From the NCBI GenBank assembly GCA_903918375.1, contig CAIXED010000011.1:1-64000 (forward strand): a stretch of DNA of 64,000 nt. Reading direction: 5' to 3'. A model generated the notes under the pieces. The model did no database searches and had not been told where the DNA came from. It saw only the letters and a program-made list of their open reading frames with translations. The position numbers and the translations under genes are program-made. Every line of letters starts with the position of its first letter. The first letter of the stretch is position 1. Below are positions 42,439-51,494 of this stretch, piece by piece. The stretch comes from an uncultured Pseudomonadota bacterium. GTDB lineage: Bacteria; Pseudomonadota; Gammaproteobacteria; Methylococcales; Methylomonadaceae.

Positions 42439-44210
42439 CCGATTGCTCTCAAACCGATTCCGAACCTAATAAAACATCGGGTTCAAAACTCCCCTCCAAC
42501 CTAACCAGCCTCCGCGGCTGGTTAGCCTATGTGCTCCGCGGTCGTATCGGCTGGCTGGCGGCTTCCAGCTTTTTCATCAACTTAGGTTTGTTAATCACGC
42601 CTTTGTTCTCGATGCTGGTCTACGACAAAGTGGTTCACAACGGTATTTTTGAAACCTTGTGGGCGTTGGTGATTGGTGTGGTGTTGTTTTTAGCGGCGGA
42701 ATTAACCGTGCGTAGTTTGCGGATGCGCGATATGGAGCGGTTAGCCTGTGTCATTGATGAACGCATCGACAGCAAATTATTTTCCACCTTATTAAAACCT
42801 TCGGCGCGCAGCGGCGCACAACCGGGGATGGCGGCGCGGTTTTTAACCTTGTACCGCGATTTGTCGGCGGCACGCGATTTCTTTTCTTCACATTACTTAT
42901 TAGCGCTATCCGATGTGCCATTTACTCTGATGATTTGGGTAGTGATCGGTGTGATTGCTTGGCCTTTGTTATTAGTGGTGTTGGTTTGGGTGGCGATTTA
43001 TGTCGGGGTTGGCAGTTTATTAAAAGAACGCTCAGCCAAAGCTGCTCAGCTTTTAACCCAATTACAAGCCACCAAAATGGCCTTGCTCACTGATGCCATG
43101 TCGTCTTTGGATACCTTGCGTACCAGTCATGCTGGCGAACATCTTAAACAGCGTTTTGCCAGCGCCGCTAACGCTCATGCTGTTCAAACTGCCAGCTTGC
43201 GTATGGAGTTAATGCTGCAAACCCACTGGATGCAAGCGGTGTATTTGTTAAGCTATGTCAGCTTGTTAGTGGTCGGCTCGTATCTGATTTTTGAACAGGT
43301 GATTTCTACCGGTGCTTTGATTGCGGTATCGATGTTGAGCGGTCGTTCTTTAGGCGTGGTCGGGCAAGTGTTGATGACTTTGGGGCGTTGGAGCGAGTTG
43401 CAACAAGCCATGAAATCGTTGGCACCGTATTTAAGCGAAGACGAGCAACAGCCGCTGGCGGATGATGACAGTCTTGATCCTGATTTAATCCACCGTCCGG
43501 CTGATAGTGTTGAGGGTTTGCTATCCGCTCATCGGATTGTTCATCATTATCCCAATGGCGAAGCGGTGTTACGAGAGCTAAATTTAAGCTTTAAAGCCGG
43601 TGAGCGGATAGGTTTATTGGGGCGTCCGGGTTCGGGAAAATCGACTTTATTGCGAATTTTGGCGGGGGCAGTTAATCCTAGTGAAGGCGAAGTGCGTATT
43701 GACCACACCGCTTTGCACAGTATCAATGTTGCCGACCGTGCCAGTTGGCTGGCGTTTAAACCGCAAGAAGCACCGTTGTTAGCGGGGACTTTGGAATACA
43801 ACATCTTGCTCGGCTTATCGCCCAGTGCCGACCAAGCAGCACGCACCGCGGCTTTGCGTCATGCCATTTATCATTCAGGATTGGATCAGGATTTAGTGTC
43901 TGGGGTGTTGAGCTTAAATCAACACATCGAAGAATACGGCGCCAATCTTTCCGGCGGTCAACGCCAAAAAATCGCCTTGGCGCGCGCATTAGCATCGCAG
44001 CCACGGATTTTATTGTTAGATGAACCGACTGCGGGGCTTGATACCGAAAGCGAAAAAGTCATTATTCAACGCTTAGCCGAACTGCAAAACGTCACCCTGA
44101 TTTTAGTCACCCACAGCTCAGCGGCATTATCGATTACTGAGCGCTTGGTGGTATTGGAGCAGGGTAAGGTGTTGGCTGATGGCGAGACTAGGAAGATGTT
44201 GTTGGGGTAG
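42435..44210 (+). CDS. T1SS ABC transporter, fused membrane and ATPase domains (locus B, SiiF-like position)
   Basis: This 591-residue exporter half-transporter carries a six-helix membrane domain (about residues 35-310) and a nucleotide-binding domain. Visible motifs are Walker A GRPGSGKST (about 396-404), signature LSGGQRQ, Walker B ILLLDEP and the switch His in LVTHSS. No C39 peptidase-like domain is present at the N-terminus, only about 30 polar residues, so it does not cleave a leader and lacks the usual peptidase-like cargo-docking domain. Its ATG overlaps the adhesin stop (ATGA). It would power export of the RTX adhesin. It is the only T1SS ABC transporter in the window, so it could also serve the locus A adhesin (inference). 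Confidence 0.93.
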   Translation: MTDCSQTDSEPNKTSGSKLPSNLTSLRGWLAYVLRGRIGWLAASSFFINLGLLITPLFSMLVYDKVVHNGIFETLWALVIGVVLFLAAELTVRSLRMRDMERLACVIDERIDSKLFSTLLKPSARSGAQPGMAARFLTLYRDLSAARDFFSSHYLLALSDVPFTLMIWVVIGVIAWPLLLVVLVWVAIYVGVGSLLKERSAKAAQLLTQLQATKMALLTDAMSSLDTLRTSHAGEHLKQRFASAANAHAVQTASLRMELMLQTHWMQAVYLLSYVSLLVVGSYLIFEQVISTGALIAVSMLSGRSLGVVGQVLMTLGRWSELQQAMKSLAPYLSEDEQQPLADDDSLDPDLIHRPADSVEGLLSAHRIVHHYPNGEAVLRELNLSFKAGERIGLLGRPGSGKSTLLRILAGAVNPSEGEVRIDHTALHSINVADRASWLAFKPQEAPLLAGTLEYNILLGLSPSADQAARTAALRHAIYHSGLDQDLVSGVLSLNQHIEEYGANLSGGQRQKIALARALASQPRILLLDEPTAGLDTESEKVIIQRLAELQNVTLILVTHSSAALSITERLVVLEQGKVLADGETRKMLLG

Positions 44211-44266
44211 GGCGAGTTGATAAGCTTGTGAGTTTTGACTACCATCGCTAAAGGGAGGCTGAGATT

Positions 44267-44548
44267 ATGGCTAATATAGAAAATTTAAATATTGCTTTAA
44301 CACCGGAAATGGCGGCGGTGGTTCGTCAATGCGTTGAAACTGGTGAGTATGCGAGTAGCAGTGAGCTGGTGGGTGAGGCCTTACGCGATTGGAAATTGAA
44401 GCGCTCGTTACAACAAGATCAAATTGCTGAAATACGTGCTATGTGGCAGACGGGGATTGATAGCGGGTCGGGGCGTTTTTTGGATATCGACGCTATTAAA
44501 GCCGAGGCTCGTAAGCGAGCGTTATTTGAAAATGCTGAGCCGAACTAG
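44267..44548 (+). CDS. ParD-like type II antitoxin
   Basis: This is a 93-residue protein with a ribbon-helix-helix N-terminus (ENLNIALTPEMAAVVRQCVE, then SSSELVGEALRDW) and an acidic/charged C-terminal tail that would wrap the toxin. The start follows GGGAGG. It is 14 bp upstream of a ParE-like gene, the standard antitoxin-first order. It would neutralise the toxin and repress its own promoter. It lies directly downstream of the T1SS locus. Confidence 0.88.
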   Translation: MANIENLNIALTPEMAAVVRQCVETGEYASSSELVGEALRDWKLKRSLQQDQIAEIRAMWQTGIDSGSGRFLDIDAIKAEARKRALFENAEPN

Positions 44549-44562
44549 CAGGCTCAGATGTT

Positions 44563-44850
44563 ATGGGATTAGTAGCAAGGACAGCTCAGGCCGAAGAAGA
44601 CCTAATAGAAATTTGGACTTATATTGCCCAAGATAGCTTTATTGCTGCTGATCAAGTTTTGGATGATATTGAAGCTAAGTTTTATATGCTTGCTGATAAT
44701 CCGCAAATGGGAAGGTTAAGACCTGATATTGCACCGGAACTACGTTATTTTACAGTTGCCAAATATTTAATCTTGTATCGAACAATAAGTGGTGGCGTTC
44801 AAATTGTTCGAGTCATTCATGGGGCGCGTGATTTGCCTCGTTTATTCTAA
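44563..44850 (+). CDS. ParE/RelE-superfamily toxin
   Basis: This 95-residue basic protein shows the ParE pattern: ARTAQAEEDLIEIWTYIAQD at the N-terminus, LADNPQMGRLRPDI in the middle and a YLILYRTISGGVQIVRVIHG core strand pair. ParE toxins usually poison DNA gyrase; whether this one does cannot be seen. Paired with the ParD-like gene just upstream. Confidence 0.9.
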   Translation: MGLVARTAQAEEDLIEIWTYIAQDSFIAADQVLDDIEAKFYMLADNPQMGRLRPDIAPELRYFTVAKYLILYRTISGGVQIVRVIHGARDLPRLF

Positions 44851-44880
44851 TAACTAGTGTTTGTTGTCTAAAATAGGGCT

Positions 44881-44977
44881 ATAGGATGATGACATGGACT
44901 CCTCTTTGCCCCGTTTTAATTGTCTGGTGCATTGTGACACCGTTGGGTGTGGAGAGGAGTCCATGTCATCATCCTAT
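44881..44977. repeat. Perfect 25-bp inverted repeat, 47-bp spacer
   Basis: The left arm 44881-44905 (ATAGGATGATGACATGGACT then CCTCT) is the exact complement of 44953-44977. It begins 30 bp after the ParE stop. It could fold into a long hairpin that ends ParDE transcription, or be a small palindromic mobile element. No gene is plausible here. Confidence 0.85.
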
Positions 44978-44998
44978 TGAACAGCTGATCCACTTTTG

Positions 44999-45081
44999 TT
45001 TTGTCATCCCGTTAGGGATCCCTTTGCCTCAAAGTTATCCAATCTGTTTAGAGTTAAGCGATCCCTAACGGGATGACAAAA
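44999..45081. repeat. Second perfect inverted repeat (22 bp, 39-bp spacer)
   Basis: TTTTGTCATCCCGTTAGGGA followed by TC at 44999-45020 is the exact complement of 45060-45081. The arm resembles widespread GTCATCCCGTTAGGGAT-type dispersed repeats. The rest of the gap up to 45281 is AT-rich, without a gene, and presumably holds the promoter of the next toxin-antitoxin pair. Confidence 0.85.
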
Positions 45082-45281
45082 TTAAAGGCAAAGGTATTAA
45101 ATTAGGGGCTGTGTTTTTTGAAGTTATGCAGCGGGAAAATTTAACCTGATTAGCAAGATCACTAAACCATCAATCCCCTTAATCATAAATAAATGGCTTT
45201 GATTGTAAATGTAATATTTTTCGATTAAGTCCGGTAAACTGCCGTACAATTTCCTGCATGATTTTAATCGGGAGTCTTTTT

Positions 45282-45569
45282 ATGCTTAGACAATCTGCTA
45301 CCAAAAATAGTCGCTTAGAGGCTAGGGTTTCACCTGATGCACTAGCTGTTATTAAACGTGCTGCTGAAATTCAAGGTCGTAGTATTAGTGATTTTGTGGT
45401 CAGTGCTGCTCAAGAACTGGCTCAACGGACTATTGAAGAAACCAATTTTATTCGCTTGGCTATTGATGATCAGCGACGTTTTGTCGATTTGTTAATTGAG
45501 CCTCCAGAATTGTCCCCTGCTATGAAACGAGCAGCTAAAGCGCATAGTGATTTAATCCAAAACTCGTGA
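45282..45569 (+). CDS. DUF1778/TacA-like antitoxin
   Basis: This 95-residue protein has a ribbon-helix-helix N-terminus (SRLEARVSPDALAVIKRAAE, then GRSISDFVVSAAQELAQRTI) and a C-terminal toxin-binding region with FVDLLIEPPELSPAMKRAAK, typical of the antitoxin partners of GNAT toxins. I start it at ATG 45282, where GGGAG stands 9 nt upstream, rather than at in-frame ATG 45258. The stop overlaps the GTG of the toxin gene. Confidence 0.88.
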   Translation: MLRQSATKNSRLEARVSPDALAVIKRAAEIQGRSISDFVVSAAQELAQRTIEETNFIRLAIDDQRRFVDLLIEPPELSPAMKRAAKAHSDLIQNS

Positions 45570-46072
45570 GTGAGCGTTTTCGGATAGAGCCGCTAACGGC
45601 AAAACATGATCGCAAAGTTTTTTCCTGTGATGTCGATGTCTTAAATAGCTATTTTTATCAGCAAGTTAGTCAAGATGTCCGCAGACGAATTACCGCTTGT
45701 TATATCGTCATCGAAGTAGAAACTAATCGCATTGCAGGTTATTACACTTTGGCGGCTTCAAGCATTGCTTTGGATGATATACCGGATACATTGGCTAAGC
45801 GATTACCTTATTATCAGGCTGTGCCGGTTGCTAGATTAGGGCGTCTGGCAATTGATAATGCATTTCGTGGTATAGGATTGGGGGCAGCCTTGTTATGGGA
45901 TGCTGTTATGCGGTCGATTCGTTCCGAGATAGCGGTTTTTGAGCTTGTGGTTGATGCTAAAGATGAGCAAGCGATTGCGTTCTATCGGCATCATGGATTT
46001 TTTGAATTCGGTAGTCTGCAAAATCAGCTGTTGCTGCCTTTAACTAATCGCCTTCTACAGAATTTTCAGTAG
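45566..46072 (+). CDS. GNAT-family acetyltransferase toxin (TacT-like)
   Basis: This 168-residue GNAT domain has the acetyl-CoA loop in LAIDNAFRGIGLGAALLWDA and the C-terminal core FYRHHGFFEFG. TacT-type toxins acetylate the amino group of charged tRNAs and stop translation; the substrate here is inferred from family and from the DUF1778 antitoxin just upstream. It starts at GTG 45566 inside the antitoxin stop (GTGA overlap). Confidence 0.9.
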   Translation: MSERFRIEPLTAKHDRKVFSCDVDVLNSYFYQQVSQDVRRRITACYIVIEVETNRIAGYYTLAASSIALDDIPDTLAKRLPYYQAVPVARLGRLAIDNAFRGIGLGAALLWDAVMRSIRSEIAVFELVVDAKDEQAIAFYRHHGFFEFGSLQNQLLLPLTNRLLQNFQ

Positions 46073-46103
46073 GTCTCTTAGAGCTTAGGATGTCGAACAA
46101 CGT

Positions 46104-46133
46104 GAAGCGCATCGCTCGCGAATGATGCGCTTC
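46104..46133. repeat. 10-bp perfect hairpin, REP-like
   Basis: GAAGCGCATC (46104-46113) pairs with GATGCGCTTC (46124-46133). It resembles the GAAGCGCATC-type palindromes dispersed in many proteobacterial genomes. It may serve as a bidirectional transcription barrier after the toxin gene. Confidence 0.65.
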
Positions 46134-46232
46134 GCTATCGATCAGTGGATCCTATTGAACTAATAACGGATAGCGCAATGAATTAATTCTACCTCTGCAT
46201 AACTTCATTCTTGACTTGGCTATTCGTGGCTT

Positions 46233-46305
46233 CGTCATTCCCGCGAAGGCGGGAATCTAGGTTGTTGGCTTCGAGGTCTGGATTCCCGCCTTCGCGGGAA
46301 TGACG
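46233..46305. repeat. Inverted pair of GTCATTCCCGCGAAGGCGGG-type repeats
   Basis: The 25-bp arm at 46233-46257 is the exact complement of 46281-46305; each arm is itself palindromic (CCCGCGAAGGCGGG). This is a common dispersed repeat family in proteobacteria. It sits between two convergent genes and may terminate transcription from both sides. Confidence 0.9.
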
Positions 46306-46333
46306 GTTATGTCGATGGATAACTGTAAATCAG

Positions 46334-47098
46334 TTATTGCGTAAAACGCGGCTGGTTGTTTTGAGGGTATCCGTAGCTATTGGGTTGATTGGTTGTTGGA
46401 TAGCCTTGAGTGGGTTGGTTTTGCGGATTGTTAGCACCGGCATTGTTATTGGCTTTAATCGCTAATTCCACTCGACGATTAGCTGCGCGGTTAGTTTCGC
46501 TGGTATTGGGCAGTTTCGGTGCAATTTCGCCCATGCCTTGTTGGGTAATGCGTTGTGCATTGACGCCACGTTGCACCAGATAGCGTCCAACACTGGTGGC
46601 GCGGGCTTCAGATAAGCGTTGGTTGTCGGCATCAGCGCCAACATCATCGGTATGGCCGGTGACGATAATCGTTGATTCAGGGTATTTGGTTAGCACCTGC
46701 GCCACGGCGTCTAAAGCCGCTTGCGAGGCTTGATTTAAATCGGTTTTTCCAGAAGCAAACGTCACTGAGCTAGAGTTGGGCATGTTTAGATTGATTTGGT
46801 TGTCGGCGGTGCGTTGTACTTCGATACCGGTGCCTTGTAATGATTGCTGCATGTCTTGTTGCTGTTGATCCATGTAATAACCAATGCCTGCCCCGACTGC
46901 GCCACCGGCTAAAGCCCCTAAGCCGGCGTTAACTAAATCATTGCCGCCAAACAAGGTGCCAGCGCCTGCGCCCACTGCCGCCCCAATACCACCGCCCGCT
47001 GCTGTACTGCTTATACCGGTTTGCCCTGTGCGCGGATCAACTGCACAACCGTTTAGAAGAATGCTGGTTAGACCAAGTGTTATTATTGTTTTTTTCAT
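46334..47098 (-). CDS. OmpA-family lipoprotein with glycine-zipper segment
   Basis: This 254-residue protein has a lipoprotein signal peptide (MKKTIITLGLTSILLNGC; Cys18 in the lipobox). A Gly/Ala-rich glycine-zipper stretch follows (GGGIGAAVGAGAGTLFGG and GLGALAGGAVGAGIGYY), then a C-terminal OmpA domain with VTGHTDDVGADADN and LSEARATSVGRYL. The last motifs bind peptidoglycan. It ends in an Asn/Gln/Pro-rich tail. I set the start at 47098 because AGGTAA precedes it and the lipoprotein signal begins there, although the frame is open to 47212. It would anchor the outer membrane to the cell wall. Confidence 0.9.
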   Translation of the reverse strand: MKKTIITLGLTSILLNGCAVDPRTGQTGISSTAAGGGIGAAVGAGAGTLFGGNDLVNAGLGALAGGAVGAGIGYYMDQQQQDMQQSLQGTGIEVQRTADNQINLNMPNSSSVTFASGKTDLNQASQAALDAVAQVLTKYPESTIIVTGHTDDVGADADNQRLSEARATSVGRYLVQRGVNAQRITQQGMGEIAPKLPNTSETNRAANRRVELAIKANNNAGANNPQNQPTQGYPTTNQPNSYGYPQNNQPRFTQ

Positions 47099-47423
47099 TG
47101 TGTTACCTATTTCGCTTGATTGTAAAAGTTTAAAGTTCGACTGATGGTCTGATTTTATTCTTAAGTAAAGCTTAGGGTTGTTGCCATCCGAACATTCGGC
47201 GGATTCTGTCAATTTGAATCAATACTTTTTGTTGGGTGGTGGATTTATCCGATAAATAGGCTTGGTTCTAGCTAATTATCCTAATGGTCATTTAGCTCGG
47301 TGTTTTTTAAGAAGAGGCGGAGATATGATGGTTAATCTGGGTTTTTAATGCAATAAGAGGGGAACCCATGATTTAAAATTGGATTATGTGGGTTGGTTCT
47401 AAACAGTTTCTTTAATTAATCGA
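47099..47423 (-). other. Upstream region of the OmpA-family lipoprotein gene
   Basis: This gap of 325 bp has no gene. On the minus strand TTGACA occurs at 47212-47207, a perfect -35 hexamer, but I see no matching -10 at 16-18 bp. It also contains the end of the phosphoribosyltransferase transcription unit. Confidence 0.35.
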
Positions 47424-48152
47424 TCAGAAAATACCTTTTGAGCGTAGTCTAAGATTTGTTTCTTCTCTTGCCTTAATGACTCGATTTCGTATTTCGTCAG
47501 CCGTTCTGAAACCAATGAGATAACTGGCTTCGTTGGCGGTAAGTGCGTCAATTTCGATATTGAAGATGTCTCTGATTTCATTCGGGAATCTCTGTTTTAG
47601 TTGCTTTAGGTTTTTTGGGTTTGGTGAAAGTTGTTTGTTTCTTCCTGCATTTACCAAGACAACAACACCGCCAATAATGCCACCATTACGCTGAATATAA
47701 TCAGCTAATTCTGCAATAGTGCCTCCCATATTTGTTACATCATCAACCAAAACGTAAATTTCATTTAATTTAACTTGTCCGTCAAATTCAGCTTTGGTAG
47801 TTAGTCGTTCCATGGGGTCGGCACCTGTATGGAAAACTCGATTAGCTTGGACAATAATTTCATCAACACAGCCGTTGCAAATCACCGCACAAGCAGCAGC
47901 AAGAACAGGCGGAATTGCATTGTCTCCAGCCAATTCTCTTGCAAATGGCGCAACGTAGATTGCATTTTCAGGCATATGGATTGCAATCGATTTAATAAAG
48001 CCAAGTGCTAAGTCATAGACTAAGTCAGTAGCGGCTACTTTATCACCCGCTTTAGCGGATTGATAGGAAGCGTGGGTTTTAATCTCGCTATCATGTTGAA
48101 AAGCATAAAAAATATTACATGACTGTGGGAATGGGTATTCTCTAATGGGCAT
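47424..48152 (-). CDS. Orphan phosphoribosyltransferase-fold protein
   Basis: This 242-residue cytoplasmic protein has a type I PRTase PRPP-binding motif, YVLVDDVTNMGGT (residues 133-145), preceded by a region with IYVAPFARE. The C-terminus (SYLIGFRTADEIRNRVIKAR) is seen in PRTase-like proteins of uncertain role. I cannot assign a substrate. It stands alone, on the opposite strand to its right neighbour, and reads more AT-rich than dusA/folE, which suggests acquisition (inference). A short frame on the same strand at 47399-47581 overlaps it and is a shadow. Confidence 0.75.
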   Translation of the reverse strand: MPIREYPFPQSCNIFYAFQHDSEIKTHASYQSAKAGDKVAATDLVYDLALGFIKSIAIHMPENAIYVAPFARELAGDNAIPPVLAAACAVICNGCVDEIIVQANRVFHTGADPMERLTTKAEFDGQVKLNEIYVLVDDVTNMGGTIAELADYIQRNGGIIGGVVVLVNAGRNKQLSPNPKNLKQLKQRFPNEIRDIFNIEIDALTANEASYLIGFRTADEIRNRVIKAREETNLRLRSKGIF

Positions 48153-48296
48153 GTTTAATTTCTCAATTATTCATCCGTTAGTTATCTAAATTTTCAGCTC
48201 TGCAATGATCATACCTTAACTAAGGTGCTTCAAGATGAATGTGAGCTTAGTGATTGTGGGAAAATACAATAAATAGACCTAAATTCCCTTTAAAAC

Positions 48297-49265
48297 ATGA
48301 ATAAAATCAACAGACGCTTTGCGGTTGCGCCGATGCTAGATTGGACCGACCTGCACTGCCGTTATTTCTACCGTTTAATGTCGCAACAGGCGGTTTTGTT
48401 TACCGAAATGGTCACTACAGGGGCGATTTTGCATGGCAACCAACAGCGACATTTGCAGTTCAATCAACAAGAACATCCGCTGGTTTTACAGTTGGGTGCT
48501 AGCAATCCGCAAGATTTGGCTTTGTGCGCGAAAATTGCCGAAGATTATGGCTATGACGAAGTCAATTTGAATGTCGGTTGCCCCAGTGATCGGGTGCAAA
48601 ACGGGCGGTTTGGGGCTTGTTTAATGGCGGATCCGCAGTTGGTAGCGGATTGCGTGACGGCGATGCGGCAGATGGTGTCGATTCCGGTCACGGTTAAGTC
48701 GCGAATCGGGATTGATGACAGGGATTCTTATCCTGAATTAGTTGATTTTATTAGCACCGTGGCTGCGGGTGGTTGTGAGAGTTTTATTGTTCATGCTCGC
48801 AAAGCTTGGTTGTCGGGTTTGTCGCCTAAGCAGAATCGTGATGTGCCACCGTTACGCTATGACGTGGTGTTTCAGCTTAAACAAGATTTCCCGCAACTTG
48901 AAATTATCATTAATGGTGGTATTACTAGTTTAGATGCTTGTCAGGATTTATTGAGCCAAGTTGATGGCGTGATGTTGGGGCGTGAGGTCTACAATAATCC
49001 GTATTTACTGACAGAAGTTGATCAGCGTTTGTTTGGTCAACAACGGTCAAGTCAGACTCGGCAAGAGGTGGTGTTGGCGATGTTGCCTTATGTCCAAGAA
49101 CAGCTGGCGCAAGGTGTGCGATTGAACAGTATTACGCGCCATATGTTAGGTTTATTTCATGGTGTTGATGGGGCGAGAGCATGGCGTCGGCATTTAAGTG
49201 AGAACGCCAATAAAGCCGGTGCCGATCAGCAAGTGCTGTTGGACGCCTTAGAATTTACAGTTTGA
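48297..49265 (+). CDS. dusA: tRNA-dihydrouridine(20/20a) synthase DusA
   Basis: This 322-residue flavoenzyme reduces U20/U20a in the tRNA D-loop. Family marks are [13 protein letters not shown] at the N-terminus, LQLGASNP, the catalytic [19 protein letters not shown] (Cys about residue 95), [28 protein letters not shown] and INGGI. The longer DusA-type HARKAWLxGLSPKxNR segment separates it from DusB/DusC. It is 39 bp upstream of the folE start. Confidence 0.95.
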   Translation: MNKINRRFAVAPMLDWTDLHCRYFYRLMSQQAVLFTEMVTTGAILHGNQQRHLQFNQQEHPLVLQLGASNPQDLALCAKIAEDYGYDEVNLNVGCPSDRVQNGRFGACLMADPQLVADCVTAMRQMVSIPVTVKSRIGIDDRDSYPELVDFISTVAAGGCESFIVHARKAWLSGLSPKQNRDVPPLRYDVVFQLKQDFPQLEIIINGGITSLDACQDLLSQVDGVMLGREVYNNPYLLTEVDQRLFGQQRSSQTRQEVVLAMLPYVQEQLAQGVRLNSITRHMLGLFHGVDGARAWRRHLSENANKAGADQQVLLDALEFTV

Positions 49266-49304
49266 TACTGTATACTCAGCCCATTTTTTTACTTGGACGC
49301 AGTG

Positions 49305-49850
49305 ATGGAAGAATATTTCACCAAAATTATTGAATCAATCGGCGAAGACATTAATCGTGAAGGTTTGCGTGATACGCCTAAACGTGCCGCTAAAGCTTTT
49401 AAGTTTTTAAACAACGGTTATGAAAAAAGTTTGGAAGAAGTGCTGAATGGTGCGATTTTTCAAGCTGACACCGAAGATATGGTGATTGTCAAAGATATTG
49501 AATTGTATTCATTGTGCGAACATCACTTGTTGCCGTTTATTGGCAAATGCCACATCGGTTATTTGCCACAAGGTAAAGTGTTAGGTTTGTCTAAGCTGGC
49601 GCGGATTGTTGATATGTACGGTCGCCGCTTGCAGATTCAAGAGCAATTAACTCGTCAAATTGCTACCGCGGTTGAAACTGCGGTTGGTGCGCGTGGCGTA
49701 GCGGTTGTGATTGAAGCCAAGCATTTATGCATGATGATGCGCGGTGTTGAAAAGCAAAATTCGGTGATGACCACTTCGGTAATGACCGGTATTTTCCGTG
49801 AAGAAATCAGCACCCGTTCTGAATTTTTGAATTTGATTAATCGTAAGTAA
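49305..49850 (+). CDS. folE: GTP cyclohydrolase I (FolE)
   Basis: This 181-residue enzyme opens GTP to 7,8-dihydroneopterin triphosphate, the first step of folate (and other pteridine/queuosine) synthesis. Visible motifs are [12 protein letters not shown], the zinc-site segment [32 protein letters not shown] and [12 protein letters not shown]. The ATG at 49305 fits the family better than the in-frame TTG at 49293 and has GGA about 8 nt upstream. Confidence 0.95.
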   Translation: MEEYFTKIIESIGEDINREGLRDTPKRAAKAFKFLNNGYEKSLEEVLNGAIFQADTEDMVIVKDIELYSLCEHHLLPFIGKCHIGYLPQGKVLGLSKLARIVDMYGRRLQIQEQLTRQIATAVETAVGARGVAVVIEAKHLCMMMRGVEKQNSVMTTSVMTGIFREEISTRSEFLNLINRK

Positions 49851-49901
49851 GACCATCAAACCGCCTCTTGAGATGGCGGCGTATAACAACGGGGAGGCAT
49901 C

Positions 49902-51494
49902 ATGCAACAAAACATCTTACAAAGCTGGAACGGCGAATGGCCCAGTCCACGCTCGACCAAGCCTTTAGCGACCGGTGAAGGGGTTTTAGATCAAGGTGCT
50001 TTTAGCACCATTGAAGTGGATGAGTTGTTTGATAATGTCAATTATGCCGCCACCGTTGCTGGGCAATCGGTTTTATACCGTTCTTTGGCGCAGCCTTTAG
50101 ATAATCTTGAGGCAATTGCCGCCAAGCAAGCCGCTGTTAAAGAAATTCGTGATAATCCTGCGGTGCGAGCTAATGTTGAAAACATCATTGCTAACGCTGC
50201 CAGCGAAGAAGACCGCTTGCACTTGTTATTGTTTGGTGAGTTTTTGGGGACGCTAGGCACTGCTCGCGAACGTCATCACATCGAAGGTTATGGTTATAAA
50301 CAATATCGCCGTGGTGTGAATTTTGTTCTTAATTTAGTTTCGTCTATTCAGCAGTCTGGTGTGCCTGAAACGCCTTATTTACAAAGTGTTTATAGCAAAA
50401 TCGGCAATTTTGCTAACAGCAATGATTACTCATTAATGGTCGGGCCGGTTTATAACAGCGAAGGCGGTTTGCAGAGTAAGCAACAACGCCAAAACTCATT
50501 TTCTCCTGCGACAATTTTTAAACCGCATTTATTTAAGCCAATGTTGATTGGTTTGTTTTTATTGGCGGGATTTTTATTGAACAAATTTATTTCGATTGAT
50601 GCGTTTAATATCAGTCGGGATGGTTTGTCGATTGGTTCGGTGTTTTTATTCCCGCTGTTGCTGGCTTATGTGCCTTTAGTTGGCGGTTATGATAGAGAAA
50701 ACTGCATCGTGCCTTTGCGCGATATTTATAAAAATTCGCAAGTTTTGGGCGAGTTGTTAGATGGTCTTGGGCAATTGGATGAATTGCTGGCGATTATCAA
50801 ATATGCGGAAAATTACGGCAGTGATACGGTTTTACCTGAATTAATTGATAGCGAACAGCATCAGATTAATTTGCAAGGTGCGAAAAATCCGGTATTGGGT
50901 AATAAGCATCCTGATTACGTTGGCAATAATTTTGTCATGGATAGACAGCGTTTGGTGACTATCACCGGCCCCAATAGCGGTGGCAAAACTGCATTCTGCA
51001 AAACCGTTACCCAGATTCAATTATTGGCACAAATTGGTAGTTATGTGCCAGCACAGGCCGCTACTTTAAGTATTGCGGATCGGATTTTTTACCAAGTGCC
51101 AGAAATTAGTCATCTTGATGATGGGGAAGGGCGCTTTGGTACCGAGTTAAAACGTACCCGTGATATTTTCTTGGCGAGTAGCGCAAAAAGTTTAGTGGTG
51201 TTAGACGAAATGGCCGAAGGTACGACTTTTGAAGAAAAAATGCAGTCTTCAATTGATGTGTTGGATGGTTTTTATCGCAAAGCCAACAGCACGATTTTAA
51301 TTACCCATAATCATCAATTGGTTGATGAATTTGTTAAGCGCAAGATTACCGTCGCCAAACAAGTTGAATTTGCCGACGACTTGCCTACTTTTAAATTGGT
51401 TGATGGTATTTCCCGTGTCAGTCACGCTGATCGGGTTGCGAAAAAAATTGGTTTCTCCAAACAAGACATTGATAACTATCTAGCAAAATCATGA
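49902..51494 (+). CDS. MutS-family ATPase with internal membrane segments
   Basis: This 530-residue protein has the MutS C-terminal ATPase: Walker A GPNSGGKT (about residues 356-363), Walker [16 protein letters not shown], and [12 protein letters not shown]. It lacks the N-terminal mismatch-recognition domain of true MutS. Two hydrophobic segments (about residues 212-232 and 245-262: [15 protein letters not shown] and [15 protein letters not shown]) suggest a membrane-anchored form. The function of such short MutS homologues is not established; mismatch repair should not be assumed. The start follows GGGGAGG, and the stop overlaps purT by 4 bp, so the two are probably co-expressed. Confidence 0.85.
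   Translation: MQQNILQSWNGEWPSPRSTKPLATGEGVLDQGAFSTIEVDELFDNVNYAATVAGQSVLYRSLAQPLDNLEAIAAKQAAVKEIRDNPAVRANVENIIANAASEEDRLHLLLFGEFLGTLGTARERHHIEGYGYKQYRRGVNFVLNLVSSIQQSGVPETPYLQSVYSKIGNFANSNDYSLMVGPVYNSEGGLQSKQQRQNSFSPATIFKPHLFKPMLIGLFLLAGFLLNKFISIDAFNISRDGLSIGSVFLFPLLLAYVPLVGGYDRENCIVPLRDIYKNSQVLGELLDGLGQLDELLAIIKYAENYGSDTVLPELIDSEQHQINLQGAKNPVLGNKHPDYVGNNFVMDRQRLVTITGPNSGGKTAFCKTVTQIQLLAQIGSYVPAQAATLSIADRIFYQVPEISHLDDGEGRFGTELKRTRDIFLASSAKSLVVLDEMAEGTTFEEKMQSSIDVLDGFYRKANSTILITHNHQLVDEFVKRKITVAKQVEFADDLPTFKLVDGISRVSHADRVAKKIGFSKQDIDNYLAKS

Noticed and set aside
44886-45068. 60-codon frame after the ParE-like gene
   Set aside because: It spans the two perfect inverted repeats; its residues are dictated by the palindromes and it has no coding signature.
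47399-47581. Second minus-strand frame overlapping the end of the phosphoribosyltransferase gene, possible frameshift
   Set aside because: The main frame ends with a family-typical C-terminus (LIGFRTADEIRNRVIKAR), so no frameshift is needed to explain it.
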